In this document: piece by piece, positions 52,748 to 61,720 of the stretch
Layout of the letters: every line of letters starts with the position of its first letter
Numbering within the stretch: the stretch's first letter is position 1
Program-made: the position numbers and the translations under genes
Assembly: GCF_001830555.1 (NCBI RefSeq)
Contig: NZ_MIAM01000017.1
Location: forward strand, 674 to 64,673
DNA: 64,000 nt
Direction: 5' to 3'
From: Sphingopyxis sp. RIFCSPHIGHO2_12_FULL_65_19
GTDB lineage: Bacteria; Pseudomonadota; Alphaproteobacteria; Sphingomonadales; Sphingomonadaceae
Notes under the pieces: model-generated
The model's input: only the letters and a program-made list of their open reading frames with translations
Told to the model about the DNA's origin: nothing
Database searches by the model: none

Positions 52748-53119
52748 TCAAACGTCGAGGACTAGGGGGGCGAGATAGGGGAAGAGGACGGCGAGTCCGA
52801 TCAGCGCTGTCGCAATCCACAAGGCCGTCTTCGCCAGGCGATTGGAGGAAGGCGTGCCGCATTCGCCCTCGGCGCATACCGCCTGTGGTCGACGATAGAT
52901 CCGCCAGAACCCGGCCGCCAGAAAGGCGATGGCCACCGCCAGGAAGATGGGCTGATAGGGGGCGAGCGCGGTCAGGTTGCCGATCCATGCGCCACTGACG
53001 CCCAGAGTGAAGAGCACCAGCGGGACGATGCAACACGAGGCTGCGCCAATCGCGCCGAGACTTCCTGCGGCAATCGCAACCCACGTACCTCGTTTGGAAG
53101 CCGTTTCAGGTTGAGTCAT
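52748..53119 (-). CDS. merT: Mercuric ion transport protein
   Basis: 123-residue inner-membrane protein with three hydrophobic spans. The vicinal Cys29-Cys30 in the first helix (ASCCIVPLV) and the second pair Cys82/Cys87 (VCAEGEC) on the cytoplasmic side are the expected Hg(II) ligands. Starts after GGAGAAC. First gene of the merTPA transcript driven by the divergent promoter at 53150-53180. Confidence 0.95.
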   Translation of the reverse strand: MTQPETASKRGTWVAIAAGSLGAIGAASCCIVPLVLFTLGVSGAWIGNLTALAPYQPIFLAVAIAFLAAGFWRIYRRPQAVCAEGECGTPSSNRLAKTALWIATALIGLAVLFPYLAPLVLDV

Positions 53120-53149
53120 TTTCTGTTCTCCGAATCACGTTGTTGACCC

Positions 53150-53180
53150 TAGATAGGATCTGTAGTGGCTACAGGTTCAA
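53150..53180 (-). promoter_or_regulatory. merT promoter with MerR operator, 19-bp spacer
   Basis: On the minus strand: -35 TTGAAC (53180-53175), spacer of 19 bp, -10 TATCTA (53155-53150). The spacer contains the dyad CTGTAG-CCA-CTACAG (53160-53174). A 19-bp spacer with internal dyad is the hallmark of MerR-activated promoters, where MerR untwists the DNA to align the two elements. Confidence 0.85.
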
Positions 53181-53193
53181 GAGGTAATTCATC

Positions 53194-53640
53194 ATGGATC
53201 GGAAAAATTTGCAGGACACAGCGCCCCGGCTTCCAATCGGGATGCTGTCGCGGCGCACCGGGTGCAACATCGAGACCATCCGCTACTATGAGAAAATAGG
53301 CCTGCTACCCACGCCTGCGCGCAGCGACGGCGGTCACCGGCTCTATGGTCATGGCCATCTCATGCGCCTCGGCTTTGTGCGGCGCGCGCGGGAACTGGGC
53401 TTCACGCTGGACGAGATCCGCGCGCTGCTGCGGTTGGCCGAGGACCGCGATCGCCCGTGTGCCGAAGCGCGCGAAGTCGCCGCGGCCCATCTGACGGACA
53501 TTCGTACCAAGATCGCGGATCTTCAGGCCATGGAGTCGGTCCTTGCCGAAACCGTCGTGCGATGCGCGGACGGCAAGACCCCGGAATGCCCGCTTCTGGA
53601 GACACTATTCGGCTCGATCGATCCGTCTGCGAGCGGTTGA
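53194..53640 (+). CDS. merR: Mercury-responsive MerR regulator
   Basis: 148 residues with an N-terminal winged helix (IGMLSRRTGCNIETIRYYEKIGLL) and a dimer coiled coil. Candidate Hg(II) ligands Cys89, Cys124 and Cys132 have spacing 35 and 8, close to Cys82/117/126 (35 and 9) of the Tn501 protein. It is divergent from merT with the operator between, as in alphaproteobacterial mer loci. Confidence 0.93.
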   Translation: MDRKNLQDTAPRLPIGMLSRRTGCNIETIRYYEKIGLLPTPARSDGGHRLYGHGHLMRLGFVRRARELGFTLDEIRALLRLAEDRDRPCAEAREVAAAHLTDIRTKIADLQAMESVLAETVVRCADGKTPECPLLETLFGSIDPSASG

Positions 53641-53739
53641 GCGCTGTGCGTGTATGCGCCGGTCTCCCGATGGCCAGTCGCCGTCAGGCAGCACAGACCG
53701 ATGTCGGTTTTTGCAAGAACGGCGCCTCAGCGGATCTCA

Positions 53740-53795
53740 ATGTCTGCTTCTTTCATTTTCAGTCCAGAAGCGGACAGTCTGGAAACGGCCACCAG
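53740..53795 (+). repeat. Direct repeat, left copy, flanking the LysR/SDR cassette
   Basis: By eye, about 40 of 56 bases match the copy at 56072-56127 without gaps; the best block is CGGACAGTC-x-G-x-AAACGGCCA. The pair brackets the lysR-SnoaL-SDR genes. Confidence 0.65.
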
Positions 53796-53802
53796 TCGAT
53801 GT

Positions 53803-54714
53803 TTACGATTTTGCCTGGGTTGACGCCAGCTCGCGAGCGACAGACAGGAAGGCGGCCAACCCGGCGGAAGGATGCCTTCGGCCGGGATAGTAAAGACAAA
53901 GGCCCGGAAAAGGCGGTGTCCAGTCTTCGAGCAGGCGGACGAGCGTTCCTGATTCGGTATAGGCGATCACATCCTGTTCGAAATAGAAGCCGATACCGAA
54001 GCCCGCCAGCACAGCGGCGCGCGACAGGTTGAATTCGTCGAACGTCATCGGGCCGTTCACCTCGATCTGCGCCGTGTCGCCGCCCTTCTCGAAATGCCAG
54101 CGGTAGAGCGCGCCATCGGGCAAGCGGACACGAATGCAGTCGTGTGAAACGAGATCGGTCGGCACGAGCGGTGGTGATCGCGTGGCCAGATAGGCTGGCG
54201 AGGCGACCACCGCGAAGCGCTGCGCCTCGCCGAGTGACAGGGCGATCATATCGGTCGGAACGAGCGAGGCCACACGAATGCCAAGGTCGAAACCCTCGGC
54301 GACGATGTCGCGCAGTTGTCCCTCGGTCACGACATCGACATGCATGTCGGGATAGCGGCGCGAATATTCCAGGAGAAGAGTGGTGAAGGCAGGCGAACGC
54401 GCTGCGAATGGCGGCGCGTTGATCCGCAGCGTTCCTGTCGGCGTTGCACGGCGCTCGCGGACGATCTCGATGGTTTCGCGAACGTCCTGAAGCGAGGGAC
54501 CTAGGCGATCGACGAAGATCCTACCGGCGTCGGTCAATGCGACGCTCCGTGTTGTGCGGTTGAACAGGCGCACGCCAAGCTCGGCTTCGATCCGCGCAAT
54601 CATGTGACTGAGCGCCGTCGTCGACATGCCCAGATCGATGGCGGCCTGCCGGAAGGATCCGCGGCGTGCAACGCCCAGAACGGCGTCGAAGTCCCGAAGC
54701 GCCAGTCGCGACAT
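53803..54714 (-). CDS. LysR family transcriptional regulator
   Basis: 303 residues with an N-terminal winged helix-turn-helix (residues about 4-62; FRQAAIDLGMSTTALSHMIARIEAELGVRLFNRTTR) and a C-terminal periplasmic-binding-protein-like effector domain. It is divergent from the SnoaL-SDR pair 98 bp away, so it is their likely regulator. Start ATG 54714. Confidence 0.92.
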   Translation of the reverse strand: MSRLALRDFDAVLGVARRGSFRQAAIDLGMSTTALSHMIARIEAELGVRLFNRTTRSVALTDAGRIFVDRLGPSLQDVRETIEIVRERRATPTGTLRINAPPFAARSPAFTTLLLEYSRRYPDMHVDVVTEGQLRDIVAEGFDLGIRVASLVPTDMIALSLGEAQRFAVVASPAYLATRSPPLVPTDLVSHDCIRVRLPDGALYRWHFEKGGDTAQIEVNGPMTFDEFNLSRAAVLAGFGIGFYFEQDVIAYTESGTLVRLLEDWTPPFPGLCLYYPGRRHPSAGLAAFLSVARELASTQAKS

Positions 54715-54812
54715 TATCCCGAATCCTTCACTAGCTCATGCCAGATTGGCCTACTTATCTGGATAGTGCGCTGGTCTTACAACGGGGGCAAGTCAAATGA
54801 AGGAGACTTGTC

Positions 54813-55190
54813 ATGCAGACCAGGAGCGAATCCGACACCAAGCAGCGCGGCACCCAAGCGGTTGTTGCATCCCTGCCCAAACCCATTGCCGACTTTGTCG
54901 AGGCCAATGCACGGCTCGACGTTGACGGCATGCTGAAGCCGTTCGCAGCCGATGCGCTCATTGTGGACAACGGCCACCGTCACGCGGGCCTCCCCGAAAT
55001 CAGGACCCTGTTCGAAGACGAGGTCGTCGCCGTAAAAGCGATCTTCACGCCGGACAGCGTGCGCCAAGAGAACGGCAAGATCGTTGTCGAGGGCCCCGCA
55101 CATGGCGACTTCAAGGGCAGCCCGATCCGCTTCACCTATGACTTCACGCTCGAGAACGACGCCATCCAGACGCTGGAGATCACGCTATGA
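54813..55190 (+). CDS. SnoaL/NTF2-like nuclear-transport-factor-fold protein
   Basis: 125 residues from ATG 54813 with AAGGAGAC upstream. The fold is indicated by PIADFVEANARLDVDGMLKPFAADALIVDNGHRH, a common opening for SnoaL-like proteins, and by the IRFTYDFTLENDAIQTLEI strand end. The substrate is unknown. ATGA overlap with the SDR gene. Confidence 0.85.
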   Translation: MQTRSESDTKQRGTQAVVASLPKPIADFVEANARLDVDGMLKPFAADALIVDNGHRHAGLPEIRTLFEDEVVAVKAIFTPDSVRQENGKIVVEGPAHGDFKGSPIRFTYDFTLENDAIQTLEITL

Positions 55191-55975
55191 GCGTCACCGT
55201 TGATCCGACCGAGTTCGCCGGCAAGCGTGTCGTCGTCAGCGGCGGCACCAAGGGGTTGGGCCGCGCCACCGTCGAGCGTTTCCTGGCAGGTGGCGCCAGA
55301 GTGATAACCGCGGCCCGCGGAAACCCTGACCCCATTGCTGGCGTCGAGTTCGTCCGGGCCGACCTGACGACAGCGGCGGGCGGGGAGAGCCTCGCTGCAG
55401 CGGCGCTCGCGCATATGGGGGGCGTGGACATCTTGGCCCATGTGATAGGTGGCTCGTCCTCGCCGGGGGGCGGCTTTGTCGCCCTGACCGACGATCACTG
55501 GCTCGCCGAACTGAACCTCAACCTTCTGGCCACGGTCCGGCTCGATCGCCTTCTGGTCCCGCAGATGATCGAGCGTGGCGCCGGCGCGGTGGTGCATGTC
55601 ACCTCCATCCAGTCGGTGCTGCCGCTTCCTGAATCGACGACTGCCTATGCCGCCGCGAAGGCCGCGCTCAGGACCTACAGCAAGTCCGTGTCCAAGGAGC
55701 TCGGGCCGAAGGGCGTGCGGGTCAACGTCGTGTCCCCCGGCTGGATCATGACCGAAGCGTCCGAGGAACTGCTGAAGCGGCTGCAGGCTGCCAATGGCGG
55801 TACGATCGAGGACGCGCGGCAGGTCGTTCTCGACGGCCTCGGCGGGATCCCGATCGGGCGTCCGGCCGATCCTCATGAGGTCGCCGACCTCATCGCCTAC
55901 CTCGCTTCGGATCACGCTGCCGCGATCCACGGCGCCGAGTTCGTTATTGACGGCGGCACGGTTCCGACCCTCTGA
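55187..55975 (+). CDS. Short-chain dehydrogenase/reductase
   Basis: 262 residues with the SDR motifs VSGGTKGLG (about 17-25), Ser and YAAAK (about 145-160), and a typical PGWIMTEAS C-terminal segment. It starts inside the SnoaL-like gene (ATGA). Together with the divergent LysR gene it resembles small detoxification cassettes; substrate unknown. Confidence 0.9.
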   Translation: MSVTVDPTEFAGKRVVVSGGTKGLGRATVERFLAGGARVITAARGNPDPIAGVEFVRADLTTAAGGESLAAAALAHMGGVDILAHVIGGSSSPGGGFVALTDDHWLAELNLNLLATVRLDRLLVPQMIERGAGAVVHVTSIQSVLPLPESTTAYAAAKAALRTYSKSVSKELGPKGVRVNVVSPGWIMTEASEELLKRLQAANGGTIEDARQVVLDGLGGIPIGRPADPHEVADLIAYLASDHAAAIHGAEFVIDGGTVPTL

Positions 55976-56071
55976 GGTCATCGCCCCGACGTTCGCAGCT
56001 TTCAGCGGACGTCGGGAAGCGACGAGTTTGGCAGTTCCTGTCCCGCACGTGACAATGCGAGCTGCATATCT

Positions 56072-56127
56072 ATGTCTGTTTCATCCAGGATCGCACCGAA
56101 AACGGACAGTCCGCAAACGGCCAACTG
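56072..56127 (+). repeat. Direct repeat, right copy, flanking the LysR/SDR cassette
   Basis: Partner of 53740-53795 in the same orientation, 97 bp after the SDR stop. Confidence 0.65.
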
Positions 56128-56139
56128 ACGACGATCTGC

Positions 56140-56177
56140 GCAAAAGAACGCCCGTCCGATCGAAATCGGACGGGCGT
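56140..56177 (-). terminator. Terminator of the carboxymuconolactone decarboxylase-like gene
   Basis: A 13-bp perfect stem ACGCCCGTCCGAT/ATCGGACGGGCGT with loop CGAA (minus strand TTCG), followed on the minus strand by TTCTTTTG. It lies about 115 bp past the stop of the minus-strand gene at 56292. Confidence 0.75.
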
Positions 56178-56291
56178 AAGATGAAGAGCGTGTTTCCTGA
56201 ATGGAAGAGCTCTCTTGGGTCGCCCGGCGCGGTTAGCTGCGCCGGTTGATTTGATATTGTACCGCGACGACAAAAGAGCAGCGCTCCCACC

Positions 56292-56738
56292 TCAGGGCTT
56301 GGCAGCAACCGGAAGACGGAATGGTGCGCCCAGCCTGTTGAAGGCGTTCATCGCCGCGATCGCGATCGTCAGATCGACGAGATCTTTGGGTTCGAAGGCC
56401 TCGGCCGCTGCTGCATAGGCCTCGTCGGAAGCATGCGTTTCGCTGACGCGTGTGACTTCTTCCGCCCAAGCCAGAGCCGCGCGATACTGGTCGGGAAACA
56501 GATGCGGGACTTCCTCCCACACCGGAAGCAGCGCGACCTTGTCGACCGGCATAGTCTTGAGAAGGTCCCGGGTATGCAGATCGATGCAGTGAGCGCATCC
56601 GTTGATCTGGGACACCCGGAGGAAGACAAGGTGAATCAGCTCTGCCTGGAGGGCCGTGTTATGGGTGACATAATGGTGCACACCGTACAGCGCCTTCGCT
56701 CCCGCCGGAGCGACTTCGGACCAATTCAATCGATTCAT
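56292..56738 (-). CDS. Carboxymuconolactone decarboxylase family (AhpD-like) protein
   Basis: 148 residues from ATG 56738, which follows GAAAGGAAG. The peroxidase-like redox motif is Cys48-x2-Cys51-x3-His55 (GCAHCIDLH), as in AhpD, so an alkylhydroperoxide-reductase or general thiol peroxidase role is likely. The C-terminal half ends LTIAIAAMNAFNRLGAPF. Stands alone between other minus-strand genes. Confidence 0.9.
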   Translation of the reverse strand: MNRLNWSEVAPAGAKALYGVHHYVTHNTALQAELIHLVFLRVSQINGCAHCIDLHTRDLLKTMPVDKVALLPVWEEVPHLFPDQYRAALAWAEEVTRVSETHASDEAYAAAAEAFEPKDLVDLTIAIAAMNAFNRLGAPFRLPVAAKP

Positions 56739-57085
56739 CTGATCTTCCTTTCTTCTTGAGCCGATATCGGCGTCAACTTGCCTGACGAGCATCCGCCCGC
56801 CACTGTGACATCCCGCCCCAAAAAATGTCGGCGCGACCGGATGAGGTTGAAAGGAATCAGAGGTAAGACCCGAGATTGGTCTATCGCAGGGTACCAATCT
56901 GGTCCGCACTGCGGAACGAGAGGCCAAGCGCTTAGTGCCCGCCTACTTCAAGCCAGAGATAAAAGCCGCCCGTCCGCGATCGGACACAAGCGGTACGCGC
57001 TAAAGAGTACTTGCTGATTGTCTCGCAGCCTGTGCGGGCCAAGGCAGCAGGATAAGAGGTCGGACGGCTCGCGCGATCGACCTGC
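56739..57085. other. Intergenic region
   Basis: 347 bp; no gene, RNA or repeat supported. It should contain the promoter of the AhpD-like gene. Confidence 0.4.
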
Positions 57086-57694
57086 TCAGCCAGGATAAGG
57101 TGATTCCCTCAATAGTCGGGCAAGATGCGTGGCATTAGCGGCCACCATTTTGGCGGTCTCGGTTACTTTGCTGGGGCGATGCTGAAGATCCTTGAAATCG
57201 ACTGACCCCATCGCCTCACCGACCCAGTAGCAGGCGGCCACGGCGGGAATCGTCCATCCCACATCGTTCAGCGCCTGAAAGATTTGCGACGAAGCATTGT
57301 GCGCGCCGTCTTCGTTGCCGACGATCGCGGCAACGGCCACTTTCGAAAAGCTTGGCATCCGCCCCTTGTCGTCGGTCTCCGACAGAAAGGCATCCATTCG
57401 TTCCATCACAAGCTTGGCGACGCTTGATGCTTGACCCATCCAGATCGGTGTGCCGAAGATGAGAATATCGGAGCCGAGGATCGTCTCGCGAATTTTCGGC
57501 CATTCGTCGCCAGCACCCTCGTTCGAGGTGACACCCCATTTGATGCTGTGCGCGGCGATACGGATGGGCTTGCCGACACGGACGCCTTCCGCCTCGAAAT
57601 GTTCGGTAAGCACCGCGAGCATGGCATCGGTCGAGCTCTTGCGGCCACGGGCCGAAAGCGAGCAATTGATCGCGGTGGCGGTAATCGGGGCCAT
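57086..57694 (-). CDS. Flavodoxin-fold NAD(P)H-dependent oxidoreductase
   Basis: 202 residues from ATG 57694 with AAAGGAGAC upstream. FMN-binding features NCSLSARGRKSST near residue 10, FGTPIWMGQASSVAK (about 81-95) and VGNEDGAHN are those of flavodoxin-like quinone or nitro reductases (WrbA/NADPH:FMN class). Soluble. Adjacent to the AhpD-like gene, consistent with peroxide and quinone stress. Confidence 0.86.
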   Translation of the reverse strand: MAPITATAINCSLSARGRKSSTDAMLAVLTEHFEAEGVRVGKPIRIAAHSIKWGVTSNEGAGDEWPKIRETILGSDILIFGTPIWMGQASSVAKLVMERMDAFLSETDDKGRMPSFSKVAVAAIVGNEDGAHNASSQIFQALNDVGWTIPAVAACYWVGEAMGSVDFKDLQHRPSKVTETAKMVAANATHLARLLRESPYPG

Positions 57695-57865
57695 ATCGTC
57701 TCCTTTACCCCGCCGGGGTGAAGCGCGCGCCGGTCGCGGTTGGTTCCGATGTTAATGGCGGCGTACTCGGAATGACGATGAGCGTCAGCTCTCGACCCGC
57801 CTTGGGCGAGTTCCGACAGGGAATTCATGTTGAAAATATCCGTGCCGCCGAGCACGGGCAGCGAG

Positions 57866-57889
57866 AAGGGGCCGCCAAAGCGGCCCCTT
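57866..57889 (-). terminator. Hairpin after the BON-domain gene
   Basis: AAGGGGCCGC/GCGGCCCCTT stem with a 4-base loop, about 18 bp past the minus-strand stop at 57907. The T tract is poor (CTCG), so it is a weak terminator or an mRNA-stabilising hairpin. Confidence 0.6.
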
Positions 57890-57906
57890 CCTGTCGGCTT
57901 GCCGGG

Positions 57907-58698
57907 TCAGTCGAGCTTGGGACTGACGACGCCCGAGATGTAGCGCAGATTGTTCTGCACATGTTTGACGCCCGTGACGTCGTCGGCGACATCTTCGGCG
58001 CGGCGCTTCGACCGGCGATCCTCGACCGTGCCGGAGAGCGTGACTTCGCCATCTGCGACGCTGACCTCGATCTCGGAGGCGTCGATCCAGACATCCTCGG
58101 TAAGACGGTCGTTCACGTCCTCGCGGATGCGCTCGTCGGAGCGGATATAGCTTTTGGGACCGCGGCCGCGATGATCGAGTTCCCGGCGACGGCGCGCGTC
58201 GCGATCGCCGAACCAGGAAAGCACTTCGTCGCCGGCGCGGTCGAGGAAGCCGCGTTCGCCCGGGTCATAATCGGGGCTGCGCGTCCGCGGATATTGGCCG
58301 TAAGGCGAATAGCCCTCGACCGGGAGATAGCCGAACTCGCTCGGCCAGTAGTTACCGCCGCGCGAACGATCCTCGCCTCGGGCTTCGCCGGCAGCATCGT
58401 AATAGGCGTCGCGGCGGGGCGTGCGGTCGTAACGGGGCCAATCGGAGCGCTCAGCGCTGCGGACCGGCCGGCGATAGTCGCCCGCGCGCTCATCCTCCCA
58501 ATTATCGCGGCGATATTCCTGCTCGCGATAGGCGCGGCGCGGGCGGCGCTGCTCGCGCTCGTCTTCCTCGATCGCCACATAAGCGCGCGACGCATCCTCT
58601 GCGCGGCCGCGGTTGTAGCGACCCGGCGATGCGCCGGTGTCGGGGCTGCTGTTGTCGCTATAATCCCAGAGCGGGGTGCGGTCGTCGAACCTGTCCAT
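57907..58698 (-). CDS. BON-domain protein with long Arg/Asp-rich N-terminus
   Basis: 263 residues from ATG 58698, which follows GGAG. The first 150 residues are disordered and dominated by Arg, Asp, Glu and Tyr; then comes GERGFLDRAGDEVLSWFGDRDARRRRELDHRG, a motif common to sphingomonad and related BON proteins, and a C-terminal BON domain (about 190-258). BON domains bind phospholipid or peptidoglycan-associated surfaces. No signal peptide. Stress-induced in several relatives. Confidence 0.82.
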   Translation of the reverse strand: MDRFDDRTPLWDYSDNSSPDTGASPGRYNRGRAEDASRAYVAIEEDEREQRRPRRAYREQEYRRDNWEDERAGDYRRPVRSAERSDWPRYDRTPRRDAYYDAAGEARGEDRSRGGNYWPSEFGYLPVEGYSPYGQYPRTRSPDYDPGERGFLDRAGDEVLSWFGDRDARRRRELDHRGRGPKSYIRSDERIREDVNDRLTEDVWIDASEIEVSVADGEVTLSGTVEDRRSKRRAEDVADDVTGVKHVQNNLRYISGVVSPKLD

Positions 58699-58904
58699 GA
58701 TCCATCTCCATTTGTTGAGGGTGGCGGGCAGGTTGCCGGGAAGGGAGGCAACCCCCCGTCCCGCCGAACCGACGCATGGAGTGGGGGCAAGTTCCCGATC
58801 TGGGCGCAATATGTCGCGCTGCGACGTCAATGCATCGACGAATGTGACCCGATCTCTCCAATGGGCGGCTGGCGTCGCCGGCGCTGCCGAATTCTCATGG
58901 AGAA

Positions 58905-59828
58905 TCAAATCTGGAAAGGATCATACCCAGTGGGCCGCGCGCGCGCCGGGGCCGTCGAACTTGCCGCTGGGGAACCGGATCTCTCCAACGCATCTTTCCA
59001 AAGCCTTCCCAGCTCGACGTCGATCCAGTCGGCTGCAAAAGGATCGAGGCCAGAGCCGGGATAAAGGCAAAACTCGCCGAAAAGCGGTTGGCAGTCGATT
59101 TCGTAAAAATCGACCCGAACGAAGGCTAGGTTCCCGGCAAGCATCTCTGCAGCTTGCAGCATCGCCCCGAGGGAGGAGGGTCTGGAAGGTCGATCGGCGG
59201 CAGGCACGAGCTGCCGCCAGTTGCGGTCATGCAATATCCAGCGGTGACGGACACCGCGCCCCAAATGTACCTGGACGTGCGTCGCGACACCGCCAAAGAC
59301 ATAGATCTTGTAGTCGATGGGGAGAGGACGTGCGCCGCCGAGCAACGGCTCGGCGAAAACGCCACGCGGCACTTTGCGATATGCCCATTCGTCGAGCCAG
59401 CGGCCGTACTCCCGGCGCTGCCACCGGCGCGCGGCTCGCTGGACCTGCTTCCAGCGTTCGCAATCCGGAAACGTCTCCAGGATTTGATACTGGTTACACC
59501 CATGACGCGCCTTGACGATTGATGGGAGGGCGAACGGAATGAAGCGCGGCAGAATCTGGCCCTGCCAGAGCGTCGGTACGATCCAGTTTGCACCGAGTTG
59601 CTCCGAGGCCAAGCGTTTTGCGGCAAGTTTATCCAGCAGCGTCGTTTGCAACGGTGACCGATCATTCAATTTGCGGAGCTGGACGAGCTCGGTGAAGCGC
59701 GTCGGATTGAGCAAGTCGGGCAGGCGTCGATGACGCAAGGCGTAGAGAAGGGCAATCCGGTGCGCGGCTATCGAGGAGCCGACATTGCCCACTTTCGCCG
59801 GGTTTTCCGAGGCGCGCGAGAGTTTCAT
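58905..59828 (-). CDS. TupA-like ATP-grasp family protein
   Basis: 307 residues. The C-terminal block FVRVDFYEIDCQPLFGEFCLYPGSGLDPF is the ATP-grasp signature of TupA-like proteins, which ligate amino acids or sugars during teichuronopeptide and exopolysaccharide synthesis; earlier a basic VPTLWQGQILP-type region and YKIYVFGG are also typical. It is a single gene without a polysaccharide cluster around it, so the product is unknown. Weak start site at ATG 59828. Confidence 0.82.
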   Translation of the reverse strand: MKLSRASENPAKVGNVGSSIAAHRIALLYALRHRRLPDLLNPTRFTELVQLRKLNDRSPLQTTLLDKLAAKRLASEQLGANWIVPTLWQGQILPRFIPFALPSIVKARHGCNQYQILETFPDCERWKQVQRAARRWQRREYGRWLDEWAYRKVPRGVFAEPLLGGARPLPIDYKIYVFGGVATHVQVHLGRGVRHRWILHDRNWRQLVPAADRPSRPSSLGAMLQAAEMLAGNLAFVRVDFYEIDCQPLFGEFCLYPGSGLDPFAADWIDVELGRLWKDALERSGSPAASSTAPARARPTGYDPFQI

Positions 59829-60664
59829 GCCATGTCGGTCTCAGGGCTGAACGACGTGTGGCCGCTATCGCGGAAGCTCGGCCGATCCAGGTTTATATCG
59901 CGGCAAAGCTGCATGCGGATACGAACGACCTGGCGCAGAAAACGCTCCCGGCAATAACATCGACCGACCTCCGATCACCTAGGCAGCGCTCAGGCGCTCG
60001 GGTGCGACCAACCGGTGAGGAACGCGTGATCGCGCACCGCTGCGGATCGCGTGCAGCATCGCACGTCTCAACCTCGAATCTTCATGAACGCGCAAAGGAA
60101 GATTGCTAACGGTCAGCCTATTTGAGCGAAGTGGGGAGGGATAGACCCCGGCGTGACTATGCCGAAACAGAAAAATGCTGATCGTGTATCCGATGATTTG
60201 ATTGCAGCATCCGCTTGCCTCAAACATTAGGCGCGTAGCACACTCCGACGGCCAAGCTGAGCGATATGTCGTTGAGCCGGATATGCGCGCCGATATTCGG
60301 ACAACGTAGGGGAGCGGCCCGGACGACGATTGGATGCGTTCGCCGACGGCAATTCGACTGAGACGTGGGATCGAACAGCTGCGGCGATACGCGAAGCGAT
60401 GCACATGGCGGCGGCAGACCGACCGATCACCGTCGAAGCCCGTGCGCCGTTCAAATGCAGTTGGCGAAGAAAGGTTGCAAAGTTGGGGCGGAAGGTCGCC
60501 GCTATTCTGGAATACTGTCGAAGCCGTCCTCGACGCGATCGCGGCCCCAGGCATCGGTGCGGCCATTGCCGATAGAGGAGGACGAAGAGCAGCGCGCGCT
60601 GGCAAGGGGCGGGAACGACGATAGCCGCGGCGCATTGGTCGTTAGACAGCAAAGGAGCTTTCCG
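59829..60664. other. Long intergenic region
   Basis: 836 bp without a confident gene. A plus-strand frame from TTG 60330 encodes about 80 residues (FADGNSTETWDRTAAAIREA) that read like protein but lack a good start site; it could be a remnant. No terminator or RNA seen. Confidence 0.4.
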
Positions 60665-61225
60665 ATGACCAAGGACAATATACTCGCCGGCTGCAGGATC
60701 CTGATCATGGCGACAGATGGCTTCGAACAATCCGAGCTTGAAGTGCCACTTCAGCGTCTGGAGGACGCCGGCGCGGAGGTCGAAATCGCATCGATCGACG
60801 ATGATGATATCACCGGCTGGGACAAAGACGATTGGGGCGACGAGGTCGAAGTCGATCTCAAGATCGCCGACGTCGACACCGACCGTTATGACGCGCTCGT
60901 TCTGCCGGGCGGCCAGATCAATCCCGACTTGCTGCGGGTCGAGGACAAGGCGATCTCGATCATTCGGGCCTTCGCAGGTGCTGGCAAGCCGGTTGCCGCG
61001 ATTTGCCATGCGCCGTGGCTTCTTGTCGAAGCCGGGCTCGCATCGGGCAAGCGAATGACGAGCTACAAGTCGATCCGCACCGATGTTGCCAATGCCGGCG
61101 CGCAGGTGGTCGAAGAGAGCGTCGTGGTCGACGGCAATATCATCACCAGTCGCTGTCCCGACGACCTGCCGGACTTTTGCGATGCGATCGTCGCAGCGGT
61201 GGCCGACCGCAGGGCGCGGGCGTAG
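60665..61225 (+). CDS. DJ-1/PfpI family protein
   Basis: 186 residues from ATG 60665 after AAAGGAG. The fold signature and nucleophile elbow AICHAPW place Cys114 and His115 as the active pair; Glu24 or nearby is the helper. Members act as proteases, chaperones or glyoxalases; the prokaryotic YhbO/PfpI-like group is linked to general stress and glyoxal damage. Soluble. Confidence 0.9.
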   Translation: MTKDNILAGCRILIMATDGFEQSELEVPLQRLEDAGAEVEIASIDDDDITGWDKDDWGDEVEVDLKIADVDTDRYDALVLPGGQINPDLLRVEDKAISIIRAFAGAGKPVAAICHAPWLLVEAGLASGKRMTSYKSIRTDVANAGAQVVEESVVVDGNIITSRCPDDLPDFCDAIVAAVADRRARA

Positions 61226-61387
61226 CTGTGCCGAGCTCAATACGGGACTGTTGAGTTGTGAAAAGGCGATCGCGTGCGGGCACGACGATTCTTGCGATAT
61301 GCTGTTGAAAGCAGCGAGAACTCGCTGCTTTATGGCGCGTCGTTTCCAAGCCTGCTGCCCAGGCAGTTTGGAAAGAGGATGACCCAC

Positions 61388-61552
61388 ATGGGACAGAACA
61401 ACCAGCAGGGCGGCCAACCCGATCGCAATCCGAACGAGAACCCCGGCCAGCAGGAACAGCAGGATCAGCAGCGTCGCCAGCCCGGTCGGGACAATGACCA
61501 GGACCAGGGAAACCAGGCCGGCCGCGACGACGAGAATCGTCAGAACCGCTGA
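61388..61552 (+). CDS. Very small Gln/Asn/Asp/Arg-rich hydrophilic protein
   Basis: 54 residues from ATG 61388, spaced correctly from AGAGG; ATG 61379 is possible. The composition is nearly all hydrophilic (MGQNNQQGGQPDRNPNENPG, then QQDQQRR), close in style to the 47-residue protein at 38878. A terminator follows. Protective hydrophilin-like function is inferred. Confidence 0.7.
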   Translation: MGQNNQQGGQPDRNPNENPGQQEQQDQQRRQPGRDNDQDQGNQAGRDDENRQNR

Positions 61553-61593
61553 CGTCGGAAAGAAGAGTGACGCCGAGGCACCCTCTCGGGGCA

Positions 61594-61626
61594 GGGCCGC
61601 ACTTCGATGCGGCCCGGCCTTTTCTA
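61594..61626 (+). terminator. Terminator after the 61388 gene
   Basis: GGGCCGCA/TGCGGCCC stem with a CTTCGA loop, followed by GGCCTTTTCTATT. Confidence 0.82.
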
Positions 61627-61720
61627 TTCCCCGGTTGCGCCCATTCCAGGTGCAACCTTCCTAGCGCTTTGGCATTCTCCCTTCATCGATCGCGGACAGC
61701 GGAATAGGAAGGAGAGGCCC

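Noticed and set aside
60330..60575. Possible 81-residue protein from TTG 60330
   Set aside because: Protein-like stretch but no good start site and no family; only noted as a possible remnant.
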